Shown: one piece after another, positions 8,504 to 16,255 of the stretch
How the letters are laid out: every line of letters starts with the position of its first letter
How positions within the stretch are numbered: position 1 is the first letter of the stretch
NCBI GenBank assembly: GCA_035720425.1
Contig: DASTOB010000139.1
Location: forward strand, 1-45,938
Direction: 5' to 3'
DNA: 45,938 bases
DNA from: DASTOB01 sp035720425
Lineage (GTDB): Bacteria; Chloroflexota; Limnocylindria; Limnocylindrales; CSP1-4
Notes under the pieces: generated by a model
Databases searched by the model: none
Told to the model about the DNA's origin: nothing
Seen by the model: the letters and a program-made list of their open reading frames with translations, nothing else
Translations under genes and position numbers: made by a program

Positions 8504-9495
8504 ACACGATCCGGATCGGGATCGTCGGGTTCGACCACCCGCACGTGCTGCGCTTCGCGCCGATGCTCGCGGCCCATCGCCACGCCTCGCTCACCTGGAT
8601 CGCCGAGGATGGCGTCAATGCGGGTGTTGCGCGGGCGATGGCCGATCGGCTCGGGGTGCCGCTCGTCCGCGAGCCGGCCGACGACGTCGACGCGGTCTAC
8701 ATCGCCACCCGGCCGAGCCTCCATCGAGGCGTGGTCGAGCGGCTCGCGCCGCGTGGCATCCACATCCTGTGCGACAAGCCGATCGCGCTGACCGCCGAGG
8801 ACGGGCGCGCGATCGTCGACGTCGCGGGCCGCGCGGGCATCCGGCTCATGGTCCCGTTCAACCCGCGCGGCCAGGACGGACCGCGGGCGATCAAGGAGCG
8901 GATCGACCGCGGCGAGCTCGGCGAGCTCCGCCTCGTCCACGCGGTCAAGGTCGGCAAGGTCCCACTGACGATCCCGGGCATCGATGCCTCGTGGCTGGTC
9001 GACCCGACCGAGGGCCGATTCGGCGGCTTCGGTGACATCGGCCTCCACGCCATCGACGCGCTGCGCTGGCTCATCGGGCGCGAGCCGCGCCGGGTGTACG
9101 CACGGATCCATCGCGGCGTCCGGCCGGACCTCGCGGTCGACTCGATCGGCACGGCCACGATCGAGTGGGATGGCGGCGCCGTGTCGACGCTCACCGCGGG
9201 CTGGGCGAACCCGGACGGGTTCCCGACGTTCCTCGACGCGCGCTTCGAGGTGGTCGGCTCGAAGGGGGCGGCCCGGGTCGATCACCCGTACCAGGACCTG
9301 CGCGTCGCCGATGCGTCGCGGAGTGAACGGCTCGCCGCCGCGCGCACCGACGCGGTGTGGAACCTCGACTCGTTCATCGACGCGGTCCGGCGCGACGTCG
9401 AGCCGCCGATCACCGGGGAGGACGGGCTCCGCGCGCTCGAGCTGCTGCTCGCGTGCTACCGCTCGTCGGAGCTTGGCGAGGAAGTCGCCACCTGA
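8500..9495 (+). CDS. Gfo/Idh/MocA family oxidoreductase (2)
   Basis: 331 residues from GTG 8500. The Rossmann start is RIGIVGFDHPHVLRFAPML, where the usual G-x-G-x-x-G is replaced by GFDHPHV, as in a subgroup of this family. The EKP-position motif is LCDKPIALT (Asp for Glu, Lys and Pro kept). Further motifs are VPFNPRGQ and GGFGDIGLHAIDALRWL. Its overlap with the upstream paralogue suggests two successive steps or a two-subunit enzyme in one carbohydrate pathway. The altered nucleotide loop suggests a different cofactor preference. Confidence 0.9.
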   Translation: MNTIRIGIVGFDHPHVLRFAPMLAAHRHASLTWIAEDGVNAGVARAMADRLGVPLVREPADDVDAVYIATRPSLHRGVVERLAPRGIHILCDKPIALTAEDGRAIVDVAGRAGIRLMVPFNPRGQDGPRAIKERIDRGELGELRLVHAVKVGKVPLTIPGIDASWLVDPTEGRFGGFGDIGLHAIDALRWLIGREPRRVYARIHRGVRPDLAVDSIGTATIEWDGGAVSTLTAGWANPDGFPTFLDARFEVVGSKGAARVDHPYQDLRVADASRSERLAAARTDAVWNLDSFIDAVRRDVEPPITGEDGLRALELLLACYRSSELGEEVAT

Positions 9496-9520
9496 GGCGC
9501 CTCCGCCGGCCTGATCACAC

Positions 9521-10174
9521 TCAGCGGCGCGGCGTCTCGCGGCTCATGTCCTCGGCCACGGCGCGCTCGCGCGGGGATCCCTGCGAGAGGGCGGCAACGA
9601 CCCCGTCGAAGTCCGCCGCCGACCGGTTCTGGCTGAGCTTGCGCTTCGCCTCTAGCCGCGAGATCCGCATTTCGAGCCCAACGATGGCGCGCACCTGGGT
9701 TTCGGCGTAGCCGTCCGGCACATCGTCGAGCGACCACGGATCCGGTCGACCGGCCTCGTGACGGTCGACGAGCCGTCGAACGTGGGCAAGCAGCCAGTCC
9801 GGCTCCTGCCGCAGGGTGAGCGTCCCGTGGGCCAGCACGGTCGTGTAATTCCACGTCGGCACGACCTTGCCGGTGAGTCGCTTCTCCTCGTACCACGCAG
9901 GAGACACGTACGCGTCCGCGCCGGTGAAGATGGCCAGGGCGTCGACCCCGGGTACGAGGTCCCGCCATTGCGGGTTCGGGCGCGCGAGGTGTCCGCGCAG
10001 CGTGCCGTGCTCGCCGTCGTCCGGCTCGCCACGGTCGAACAGCATCGGCAGGATGGACGCCCGGAGGCCGTCCGCGCCGAGCGTGACAAGGGTCGCCGGA
10101 TGCCGTTCGGCCAGGTTAGCCAGGACGTCTGCCGGATCGGCAACGGCGAAACGACCGTGGGACGGCTGGTACAC
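9521..10174 (-). CDS. PaiB-like FMN-binding protein / negative transcriptional regulator family
   Basis: 217 residues from GTG 10174. It begins MYQPSHGRF, the family start (MYxPxxF), and contains DAYVSPAWYEEK, VPTWNYTTVLAHGTL and KRKLSQNRS, all hallmarks of the PaiB/split-barrel FMN-binding family. B. subtilis PaiB was described as a protease/sporulation repressor, but most members are probably flavin-binding enzymes. The gene is convergent with the MocA pair and divergent from the XRE gene. TAGCGT six bases before the GTG suggests a leaderless transcript. Confidence 0.9.
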   Translation of the reverse strand: MYQPSHGRFAVADPADVLANLAERHPATLVTLGADGLRASILPMLFDRGEPDDGEHGTLRGHLARPNPQWRDLVPGVDALAIFTGADAYVSPAWYEEKRLTGKVVPTWNYTTVLAHGTLTLRQEPDWLLAHVRRLVDRHEAGRPDPWSLDDVPDGYAETQVRAIVGLEMRISRLEAKRKLSQNRSAADFDGVVAALSQGSPRERAVAEDMSRETPRR

Positions 10175-10180
10175 GCGCGG

Positions 10181-10186
10181 ACGCTA
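10181..10186 (-). promoter_or_regulatory. candidate -10 box of the paiB-like gene
   Basis: TAGCGT on the minus strand with six bases (CCGCGC) to the GTG start. No Shine-Dalgarno is visible. Confidence 0.45.
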
Positions 10187-10233
10187 CCACGATCGCCACG
10201 GGCGGTGATCGGCTCGATCTGTCGCCCGTTGAT

Positions 10234-10253
10234 GTGCCAAGTGTCCTTGGCAC
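10234..10253. promoter_or_regulatory. perfect 8-bp inverted repeat, probable operator of the XRE regulator
   Basis: GTGCCAAG-tgtc-CTTGGCAC, a perfect dyad with a four-base spacer in the intergenic region between the divergent paiB-like and XRE genes. It sits about 50 bases upstream of the XRE start, in the region expected for autoregulation. Confidence 0.6.
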
Positions 10254-10292
10254 GACTGACACGTGGCCCTGTCGGCGGATCGGCGGTCCGCA

Positions 10293-10298
10293 GATTCT
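10293..10298 (+). promoter_or_regulatory. candidate -10 box of the XRE gene
   Basis: GATTCT with six bases to the ATG at 10305, the same spacing as other leaderless candidates here. The hexamer is weaker than the others. Confidence 0.3.
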
Positions 10299-10304
10299 TG
10301 GCTC

Positions 10305-10550
10305 ATGAGCGCACCGACCGGGTTCCGCCTTCGGACCCGCCTCCCCGCCGCCCGGTCGGAGCGCGATCTGTCGCAGGACCAGCTTGCCCGGGCTGTGGGC
10401 GTCAGCCGGCAGACGATCAGCTCGATCGAAACCGGCCAGTACTGCCCGTCGACGATCCTGTCGCTGGCGCTCGCCAGGACCCTCGGCGAGCGGTTCGAGG
10501 ACCTGTTCTGGCTCGAAGGAGAGGGCAATGAAGAACCTGCTCGCCCGTGA
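10305..10550 (+). CDS. small XRE-family helix-turn-helix regulator
   Basis: 81 residues from ATG 10305. The HTH is LSQDQLARAVGVSRQTISSIE followed by GQYCPSTILSLALARTL and FEDLFWLEG, the compact YozG-like type that consists almost only of the DNA-binding domain. It overlaps the following membrane-protein gene by 23 bases, a very common pairing in which the regulator controls itself and its partner. The upstream dyad is the likely binding site. Confidence 0.88.
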   Translation: MSAPTGFRLRTRLPAARSERDLSQDQLARAVGVSRQTISSIETGQYCPSTILSLALARTLGERFEDLFWLEGEGNEEPARP

Positions 10551-10818
10551 CGAACGGGAGTCCGCGATCGACCGATCCGGGGACCGACTCGGCTACCTCG
10601 TCCTGTCGTACGGGCTGCTCGCGATCGTCGCCTACCGGAGCTTCGTCGCGAACCAGGCATCGTGGGAGTTGCTCGGGCTCGTCGTGCTGGGCGGCCTGGT
10701 CGGCGCCACGTATCGGATCGTCAACCGGGCGATGACCCGCGACGCGGCGCTCGTCGTCGGGATCACCCTGGTCGTGTCCCTCGTGGTCGCCGCCGTCGTG
10801 GCGATCAGCCTGCGGTAA
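10528..10818 (+). CDS. small membrane protein partnered with the XRE regulator
   Basis: 96 residues. ATG 10528 is preceded by GAAGGAGAGGGCA, a strong Shine-Dalgarno lying inside the end of the XRE gene. There are three predicted membrane helices: LGYLVLSYGLLAIVAYRSF, WELLGLVVLGGLVGATYRIV and AALVVGITLVVSLVVAAVVAI. It resembles the DUF2178-like/XRE-partner membrane proteins in size and layout, but I do not recognise a specific family. Its 3' end overlaps the convergent hydrolase gene by 14 bases. Confidence 0.8.
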   Translation: MKNLLARDERESAIDRSGDRLGYLVLSYGLLAIVAYRSFVANQASWELLGLVVLGGLVGATYRIVNRAMTRDAALVVGITLVVSLVVAAVVAISLR

Positions 10819-12619
10819 CGGCAGCTGGACGTTCAGATGGATCGCGCGGAGTTGGCTGCCTGCCGAGGGCCGACACCGCGACCGCCTGCCAGACCACCGC
10901 GCCGGCAAGCAAGCCAAACGCGATCCACACGAACGGCCACCAGCCCGTCGTCGTGAAGAAGACGAGGGCCACCCCGGCGACGAGGCATGCCGTGAGCGCA
11001 CCGTACAGCTGGGTCTGGCTCGGCCAGTGCGCCGGAGGTGCGAGGAAGCGGCGCTGGAGGAATCGGTCCCAACCACGCCACGTCCGGTTCACGACGCGCC
11101 CCACCACGACGAACGCGGCGGCCACGACGACGAGTCCGAGCAGGGCGTCGGCAGAGCCCGGCGACGCCGGGAGGTTGAACCAGCCCAGCGTCGTCCGGTT
11201 CAGCTCCGCGAGGGGCGTGGCCACGCCGCTTGCCGCCGCGTAGACGTCCCGCCCGATCGACGTCACATTGGCGGGGTCGCGCCCCAGCTGCTCGTCGACG
11301 AACGGGTTGAGCGGCCCGGCGACGAGCACCGCCAGCACCGCCGACGCCGAGACCGCGATCCGGGTCCGGTTGAGGGCCCGGACGCGGGCGTGCCGGCGGG
11401 CGCGACCGGCGCCGATCAGACCCTCGTCGTAGAAGCGGGAGGATGGCGTCGCGGGCGACGTGGTCTCGATGAGCCGCGCGACGGGCAGGACGAACTCCTC
11501 GACGTTGTCCCAGTACGCGCCGTGATCGGCCCGGAAGCTCGCCTCGTTGAAGACCGGCATGGACCGGTCCTCCGGATCCGGTCGGGATACGACGTCGTCG
11601 GTGTGGTCGAATCCGCCCATCGGCGCGGGGTCATGGGTCGCGTGGAAGTCGTACCACTCGAGGTTCGGCCGAGCCGCCAGGAGGTCGACCCGCAGGAGGT
11701 CGCCGGCCTGGAGCGTGTCCTCGTCGTCCACGTTCGGCTCCGAGCACGCGTCGCCGAGCATCCAGGCCAGGCACAACGCCTGGCCATGGGTGATGAGCCG
11801 GTGCGCCGGCAGCTCCGCCTCGGTCCGTTCGGCGAGCGTCATGTAGCTCACGAAGGTGCCGCCGGAATGGCCGATGACGACGACGCGACCACAGCCGTAC
11901 GACTTGAGGGACATCATCACGCGGCGCACGTTCGACCGGACGTTGGCCGCCTGCACGCGGTCCGTCAGGAGGATCCGGACGTCGCCGAACCAGTCGCCGA
12001 GGAAGTAGTCGAACGTCCGAACGATGAGGTTGCGCCGGAGCCACGCGACGGGGAGGGCACCGAGCACACGACTCACGACGAAGGCGACGATCGCGAGGAC
12101 AAACGCCGCGGCCACGGCGACGGCCAGGACGACGGACTCGATGACCGCCACACGTGCGCCGAGGCTGGCCGCGATCCCCTTCGCAAGCCGGAACGCCAGC
12201 CGGACGCCCACGAGCCGGACGACCAGCCAGTCGACCATCTCGCCGATCGACGGCGGCCTGACCTGGGCTGCCCAGTAGGCCTCGGTCATGACCCACGTCT
12301 GGGCCGGGTGCGAGTCGGTCTTCGGCAGGCCCACCTCGACGTATGGGATCGTCGTTCCGGTGTAGTCGATGCTGGCCCGACGGACGAGCTGGAACGGACC
12401 ACCGGTCCGAGCCGACCAGCTGCCGACGACCGACAGGAGGCTGCGACTCCACGACAGGAGTGTCTCGCCGGGGCGCTGCGAGCCGATCCCGTGGACGAAC
12501 ACGACCCCGATCTTCGAGTCGTCTGGCGGATGGAGCCCCTTGCCCTCCGGTGTCAGCGCCGCGAGCGCATCGTCGAGCCAGCCGCGGCTCGTACCCCCTT
12601 CGACGACAGCGGTATCCAC
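10805..12619 (-). CDS. membrane protein with alpha/beta-hydrolase-like N-terminal half
   Basis: 604 residues. The N-terminal part has IGVVFVHGIGSQRPGETL (oxyanion strand/HG motif, about 37-54) and VVVIGHSGGTFVSYMTL (nucleophile elbow GHSGG, Ser about 252), as in lipase/serine-hydrolase folds. A hydrophobic hairpin lies at about 158-185, between the two motifs. The C-terminal third has about four more membrane segments. The spacing between elbow and first strand is unusually long because membrane segments are inserted. No specific family is recognised. It overlaps the convergent gene by 14 bases. An envelope lipid or ester hydrolase is possible but unproven. Confidence 0.75.
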   Translation of the reverse strand: MDTAVVEGGTSRGWLDDALAALTPEGKGLHPPDDSKIGVVFVHGIGSQRPGETLLSWSRSLLSVVGSWSARTGGPFQLVRRASIDYTGTTIPYVEVGLPKTDSHPAQTWVMTEAYWAAQVRPPSIGEMVDWLVVRLVGVRLAFRLAKGIAASLGARVAVIESVVLAVAVAAAFVLAIVAFVVSRVLGALPVAWLRRNLIVRTFDYFLGDWFGDVRILLTDRVQAANVRSNVRRVMMSLKSYGCGRVVVIGHSGGTFVSYMTLAERTEAELPAHRLITHGQALCLAWMLGDACSEPNVDDEDTLQAGDLLRVDLLAARPNLEWYDFHATHDPAPMGGFDHTDDVVSRPDPEDRSMPVFNEASFRADHGAYWDNVEEFVLPVARLIETTSPATPSSRFYDEGLIGAGRARRHARVRALNRTRIAVSASAVLAVLVAGPLNPFVDEQLGRDPANVTSIGRDVYAAASGVATPLAELNRTTLGWFNLPASPGSADALLGLVVVAAAFVVVGRVVNRTWRGWDRFLQRRFLAPPAHWPSQTQLYGALTACLVAGVALVFFTTTGWWPFVWIAFGLLAGAVVWQAVAVSALGRQPTPRDPSERPAAVTAG

Positions 12620-12698
12620 GGGCCGTCCTCCCGATCGCGTCGCCGGGCGTCGATCCGCGCCCGGCCTGGGTCAAGCGACAGTGTACGGAGCGGTGCGC

Positions 12699-13079
12699 TC
12701 AGCGGTGTCGCGGCCCGACGGCCTCAGGTGCGTCGAGCACGAGCGGGTGGGACGGCAGACCGGAGAGCCGCACGTCTGTCGCCGGTGACCCGGACCGGGT
12801 CGGGTCGTGGAGCACCGCCTCGAGCACCGATCCGCCGACGATGCCGGCGACCAGTGCGGCACTCACGAGCGCGAGCGGAACACTGGCGGAGCGACCGGTT
12901 CGGAACAAGGCGGCACCGACGAAGCTGAAGGCGAAGACGACCGCGCCGAGTGCGAGGGTGAGCCCAGCGTACGTGGGGCCAGCCACGATCCCGGCACCGA
13001 CCGCCACCGCAATGAGTGGCTGGAGGAGCCCAAGGACGAACCCGAAGACGAAGGCCGCGAGCGCGACGACGTCGCGCAT
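12699..13079 (-). CDS. small integral membrane protein, unknown function
   Basis: 126 residues if started at ATG 13079 (MRDVVALAAFVFGFVLG), where the first membrane helix begins directly. In-frame ATGs at 13124 and 13148 are alternatives; a TATAT-type -10 overlaps the 13148 codon, which argues against the longest form. Three to four hydrophobic segments cover most of the protein, ending in a polar tail. No family is recognised. It lies alone between the hydrolase gene and the PEP-utilizer gene, on the same strand. Confidence 0.6.
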   Translation of the reverse strand: MRDVVALAAFVFGFVLGLLQPLIAVAVGAGIVAGPTYAGLTLALGAVVFAFSFVGAALFRTGRSASVPLALVSAALVAGIVGGSVLEAVLHDPTRSGSPATDVRLSGLPSHPLVLDAPEAVGPRHR

Positions 13080-13213
13080 CGGTGTCACGAGCGGCGGATG
13101 TGAAGCCACGCGATGACCGGTCATCGCCAGCGTGACGCCCCGGCGCATATACCGTTACACCATTGCTTGAGTAGGCAGGCCGACACACCTAGCCGGGCGG
13201 AAGAGCGTGAGGA

Positions 13214-14794
13214 CTATGTGAGGCGACGAACGATCCCTGCCGACCCGTCGACCTCCACGACCTCCCCGTCGCGCAGCCGGCTCGTCGCGTCTCCGGTCCC
13301 GACGACCGCCGGAAGGCCGTACTCGCGCGCCGCGACGGATGCATGGGCGGCGACACCTCCTGTGTCGGTCACGACCGCGATCACCCGATCGAACAGCGAC
13401 GTCCACGCGGGCGCGGTCAGTGGCGCGACGAGGACGTCTCCTACCGAGACTCGATCTGCATCGTCGAGGGTGCGCACGACTCGGACAGGTCCCGTTGCTT
13501 GGCCCGGACTGGCAGGGATCCCGACGACGGCGTCATGCGTGGGACCGATGTGGTCGACCGACCCCCGGACGGCATCGGTCGCGTCGGCGAGCAGCCGGTC
13601 GATCATCGGCGGGAGGGCGCCGAGTCGGAGCGGGGGCACGAGGCGCGCCTGATCCTGCCACACGGCGCGCCGGTCCTCGGCAGTCGCCGAGCGTGGCGAC
13701 CGATCCCCATCGAGTGCGGCGTCCACCTCCGCGCGGATGAGGAAGTGAACCTGGTCCGACCGCTCGAGGACCCCGTTCACGACGAGCCCCTCGCCGAGAC
13801 GCGTCAGGGCACGACGCATGACCGGCCACGCCAGACTGAAGTCGGCGACCTGCTCTTCGCGGCGCAGCGCCGCATGCTGCGCCGTTGCGAGGAGCCGGTC
13901 GAACCGGCGGAGCAGCCTGGGCCGATCTGCAAGCGCCTCGCGCGAAGCGCGCTCGGCGCGCATTCGCCGGTCGACAGCCTGCCGATGTCGCTCCATCGCA
14001 GCGACCGGATCGAGTGGCTCGGTCGTCCCGTCAGCGGCCCTGCCCGCCGGCAACTCTCCAAGAGTCGGCTCGAACCAGTCAAGGCTTCGGAGCGCGTGCG
14101 GTTCGGCGGCCCGCGGCAGTCGGGACAAACCCTCGAGGAGGTCGAGGTGACTGCCGCCGATCCCGGGCCGCACGACATCACGATAGAGCCGGGCGAGCGG
14201 TACCTCGGACTTGGAGGCATATCCCGCGACCATGGTGAGCGAGGCGAAGTAGGCGCCGGCTTCCGTCGTCAGCTCGTCGACGAGCGCGACGAGTCCCCGT
14301 GCGTCGGCTGTCTCAACGTTCCGAGCTGCCCGCTCGACGAACCCCCGATACCGCGGCAGCACGTCGTCCCGCCACTGGCGCTCCGCCCAGCCGATGCCGA
14401 AGCGGGCGAGCGGCGGAATCGCCATCGCCGCCTGTCGCGGCCGGAGCAGCAGGCTCGGGAGCACGTGGCGGAGAAGCTGGACGAGCAGATCCCGAGGATT
14501 CGCGGGAATGAAGTTGAACCCGTAGAAATACCAGCCGTTGACGACCACGCCGGAGGGTCCGACCGGAGCGATCCCGAGCAGCCCGCCGAGCGTCCGATCC
14601 ATCGTCGCCTCGATCCGCACGAGACCCCAGGACGCGAAAAGCGGAGTGACGGGCGCACCGAGCCACTCCCCGAGGCGAATGTCGCGCATCCACGCTCCGG
14701 GTCTCCCCGGCTCCCATGACACGGGTGCGCCGATACCGTCGAGCGGATCGGCCCCGGGATCCGCCGGGACGAGTGAGTCCTGGACGCTGACCAT
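13214..14794 (-). CDS. orphan PEP-utilizing-enzyme mobile (swivelling) domain protein
   Basis: 526 residues. ATG 14794 is chosen because AGGAG lies eight bases upstream; longer in-frame versions run into the tetR gene. The C-terminal approximately 90 residues are a phosphohistidine swivelling domain: GIPASPGQATGPVRVV, VLVAPLTAPAWTSLF and GGVAAHASVAAREYGLPAVVGT, with the conserved His in AAHAS. The N-terminal approximately 430 residues are mainly helical and contain no ATP-grasp (PEP/pyruvate-binding) motifs, so the phosphate donor must be another protein or the domain serves another purpose. It follows tetR by 20 bases, so the two are probably one operon. Confidence 0.8.
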   Translation of the reverse strand: MVSVQDSLVPADPGADPLDGIGAPVSWEPGRPGAWMRDIRLGEWLGAPVTPLFASWGLVRIEATMDRTLGGLLGIAPVGPSGVVVNGWYFYGFNFIPANPRDLLVQLLRHVLPSLLLRPRQAAMAIPPLARFGIGWAERQWRDDVLPRYRGFVERAARNVETADARGLVALVDELTTEAGAYFASLTMVAGYASKSEVPLARLYRDVVRPGIGGSHLDLLEGLSRLPRAAEPHALRSLDWFEPTLGELPAGRAADGTTEPLDPVAAMERHRQAVDRRMRAERASREALADRPRLLRRFDRLLATAQHAALRREEQVADFSLAWPVMRRALTRLGEGLVVNGVLERSDQVHFLIRAEVDAALDGDRSPRSATAEDRRAVWQDQARLVPPLRLGALPPMIDRLLADATDAVRGSVDHIGPTHDAVVGIPASPGQATGPVRVVRTLDDADRVSVGDVLVAPLTAPAWTSLFDRVIAVVTDTGGVAAHASVAAREYGLPAVVGTGDATSRLRDGEVVEVDGSAGIVRRLT

Positions 14795-14814
14795 CGGGAC
14801 GCTCCTCTCTCGGT

Positions 14815-15462
14815 CTACGACGGTGACCTGCTTCCTGCGCGCGCTCCGCGGACGAGCGTCTGGAGTGCCCACGCGGCGCGATCGGCCGCGTCCTCGACGC
14901 TCAGCCCAATGAAGTCGCGGTACACCCGGTAGGCCCCAGACGACATCAGCGCGACGCTCAGGTCGGTCAGGCGCTCCAGATCAGCATCCGTGACCTCCGG
15001 AGCGCTTCGTCGCATGACCTCACGATGCGTGGCTCGGCGCGCGGGCATGGCAGCCTGGCGCGCTTCCTGGCCCAGTTCGCTCGCCATCGCGGCTCGAAGG
15101 GTGCCATCCATTGCCTCGAGATGGCGAAAGACCTCGAGGACCGCGTCCCCGATCTCGTCGACCGTGTGCGGCAAGTCTGCGGGCATGAGACCGGCCTTCG
15201 TTCCGACATATGGGCCGAGCGCCGCGATAAGGCCGGCCTTCGTTCCGAAGTGGCGGTAGACCGTGGGAATCGACACCTGAGCTTCACGCGCGACATCAGG
15301 GACCGACAGCGTCGCGACGCCCTTGGCCATCGTCCGGATCAATGCCTCGAGGATCCGCTCGCGGGTCGCCTGCGACTGTTCGGTCCGGAGCCGACTCTCG
15401 TACAGCCGCCGGCCCGTTCGGGCGTCCCGATTCGGTGTCTTGACATTACTGTTATGAATCAT
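14815..15462 (-). CDS. TetR family transcriptional regulator
   Basis: 215 residues from ATG 15462. The HTH region is RERILEALIRTMAKG then LSVPDVAREAQVSIPTVYRHFGTKAGLIAAL, followed by a helical ligand-binding domain. TATATT six bases upstream of the ATG suggests a leaderless transcript. It is upstream of the PEP-utilizer gene and divergent from a six-helix membrane protein, both likely targets. A 16-base sequence is repeated at 15191-15206 and 15233-15248 (in-frame GTKAGL twice, 14 codons apart). Confidence 0.92.
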   Translation of the reverse strand: MIHNSNVKTPNRDARTGRRLYESRLRTEQSQATRERILEALIRTMAKGVATLSVPDVAREAQVSIPTVYRHFGTKAGLIAALGPYVGTKAGLMPADLPHTVDEIGDAVLEVFRHLEAMDGTLRAAMASELGQEARQAAMPARRATHREVMRRSAPEVTDADLERLTDLSVALMSSGAYRVYRDFIGLSVEDAADRAAWALQTLVRGARAGSRSPS

Positions 15463-15521
15463 GTCGTCAATATAAGACTCGTGTCAATTAGTCCGGCGTT
15501 CGCCGGACGAAGGAGGAAGGG
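15463..15521. promoter_or_regulatory. divergent tetR / membrane-protein promoter and operator region
   Basis: An AT-rich island in a GC-rich window. TTGACA at 15440-15445 and TGTCAA at 15482-15487 form a widely spaced dyad that could also be two opposing -35 boxes. ATGAATCAT (15454-15462) is an odd-centred palindrome touching the tetR start. TATATT at 15469-15474 (minus) and TATAAG at 15471-15476 (plus) are overlapping -10 candidates. AAGGAGG before 15522 is the Shine-Dalgarno of the plus-strand gene. A TetR site here is inferred. Confidence 0.5.
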
Positions 15522-16205
15522 ATGGATCGAACCGTGGCGCGGATCGGGTGGTGGGCCGGCCTGCTTGCCATCGCCGGGATCCTTGCCTATCACCTGGGTC
15601 TGATGGTGGTGGCCGGGCAGCGCGTCAGCGGCGTGACCGACGCTGCGGCCATCCGCGCGTACTACGAGCACGAGGCGATCGCCGTGCTCGGGGTCGAGCA
15701 GGCATTCGTGCTGGTCCTCGTCCTGATCTTCCTCGTGGCACTCCGCGAGGCGGCCGGGCGCTCGGGAGTGGCCGGCATGGCAGCGCTCGTTGGCCTGTGC
15801 GCCGGGATCGCGGAGATGCCGGCCATTCTCGTCATGCTCGCGCTCCAGGCGGCGATCGTTGCGGGGGTGTCGGCCGGCAGCGACGTCGTCCCGATCTTTC
15901 GCTTCTGGGACGTGCTCTACAACAGCGGAACGTACGCGCTCGAGGCAACGTGGGTGGTCGCTTTCGGGCTTGCCCTGCGTGATCGGCCCTCGTTTCCTCG
16001 CTGGTTCTTCGGTCTATCGATCATCACCGGGTTCCTGCTGGCCGTGAACGTCACGGCGATCTGGGTCGGCATTCCGGACGTGGCCACCCTGCCGTCCGCC
16101 GGGTTGCTCGCCGCCTGGTTCGTGGGCGCCGCCATCGGCCTGCGCCGCGAAGCTCACGGTCAAGGCGTGGCGCTGTCAGGCGCAGTCGCGCCGTCGCGTC
16201 CGTAG
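15522..16205 (+). CDS. six-helix membrane protein, DUF4386-like
   Basis: 227 residues. ATG 15522 follows a strong Shine-Dalgarno (GACGAAGGAGGAAGGG). Predicted membrane helices lie at WWAGLLAIAGILAYHLGLMV, AFVLVLVLIFLVAL, GMAALVGLCAGIAEMPAILVM, YALEATWVVAFGLAL, WFFGLSIITGFLLAVNVTAIW and AGLLAAWFVGAAIGL. The pattern resembles the DUF4386-like group of uncharacterised bacterial membrane proteins, which I cannot confirm. It is divergent from tetR and probably TetR-regulated. Confidence 0.75.
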   Translation: MDRTVARIGWWAGLLAIAGILAYHLGLMVVAGQRVSGVTDAAAIRAYYEHEAIAVLGVEQAFVLVLVLIFLVALREAAGRSGVAGMAALVGLCAGIAEMPAILVMLALQAAIVAGVSAGSDVVPIFRFWDVLYNSGTYALEATWVVAFGLALRDRPSFPRWFFGLSIITGFLLAVNVTAIWVGIPDVATLPSAGLLAAWFVGAAIGLRREAHGQGVALSGAVAPSRP

Positions 16206-16255
16206 TCGGGCGGATCGCCGTGTCCCCGTTCGGGACGTAATGACGAACGCTGCGG

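Noticed and set aside
15191..15248. 16-base direct repeat inside tetR, possible duplication
   Set aside because: Only 16 bases match and the rest of the 42-base unit differs. TKAGL-type sequence is normal in TetR helices, so it is probably chance or an old event.
16220..16240. Short hairpin GTCCC-cgttc-GGGAC between convergent genes as a terminator
   Set aside because: Only five base pairs and no T-run on either strand.
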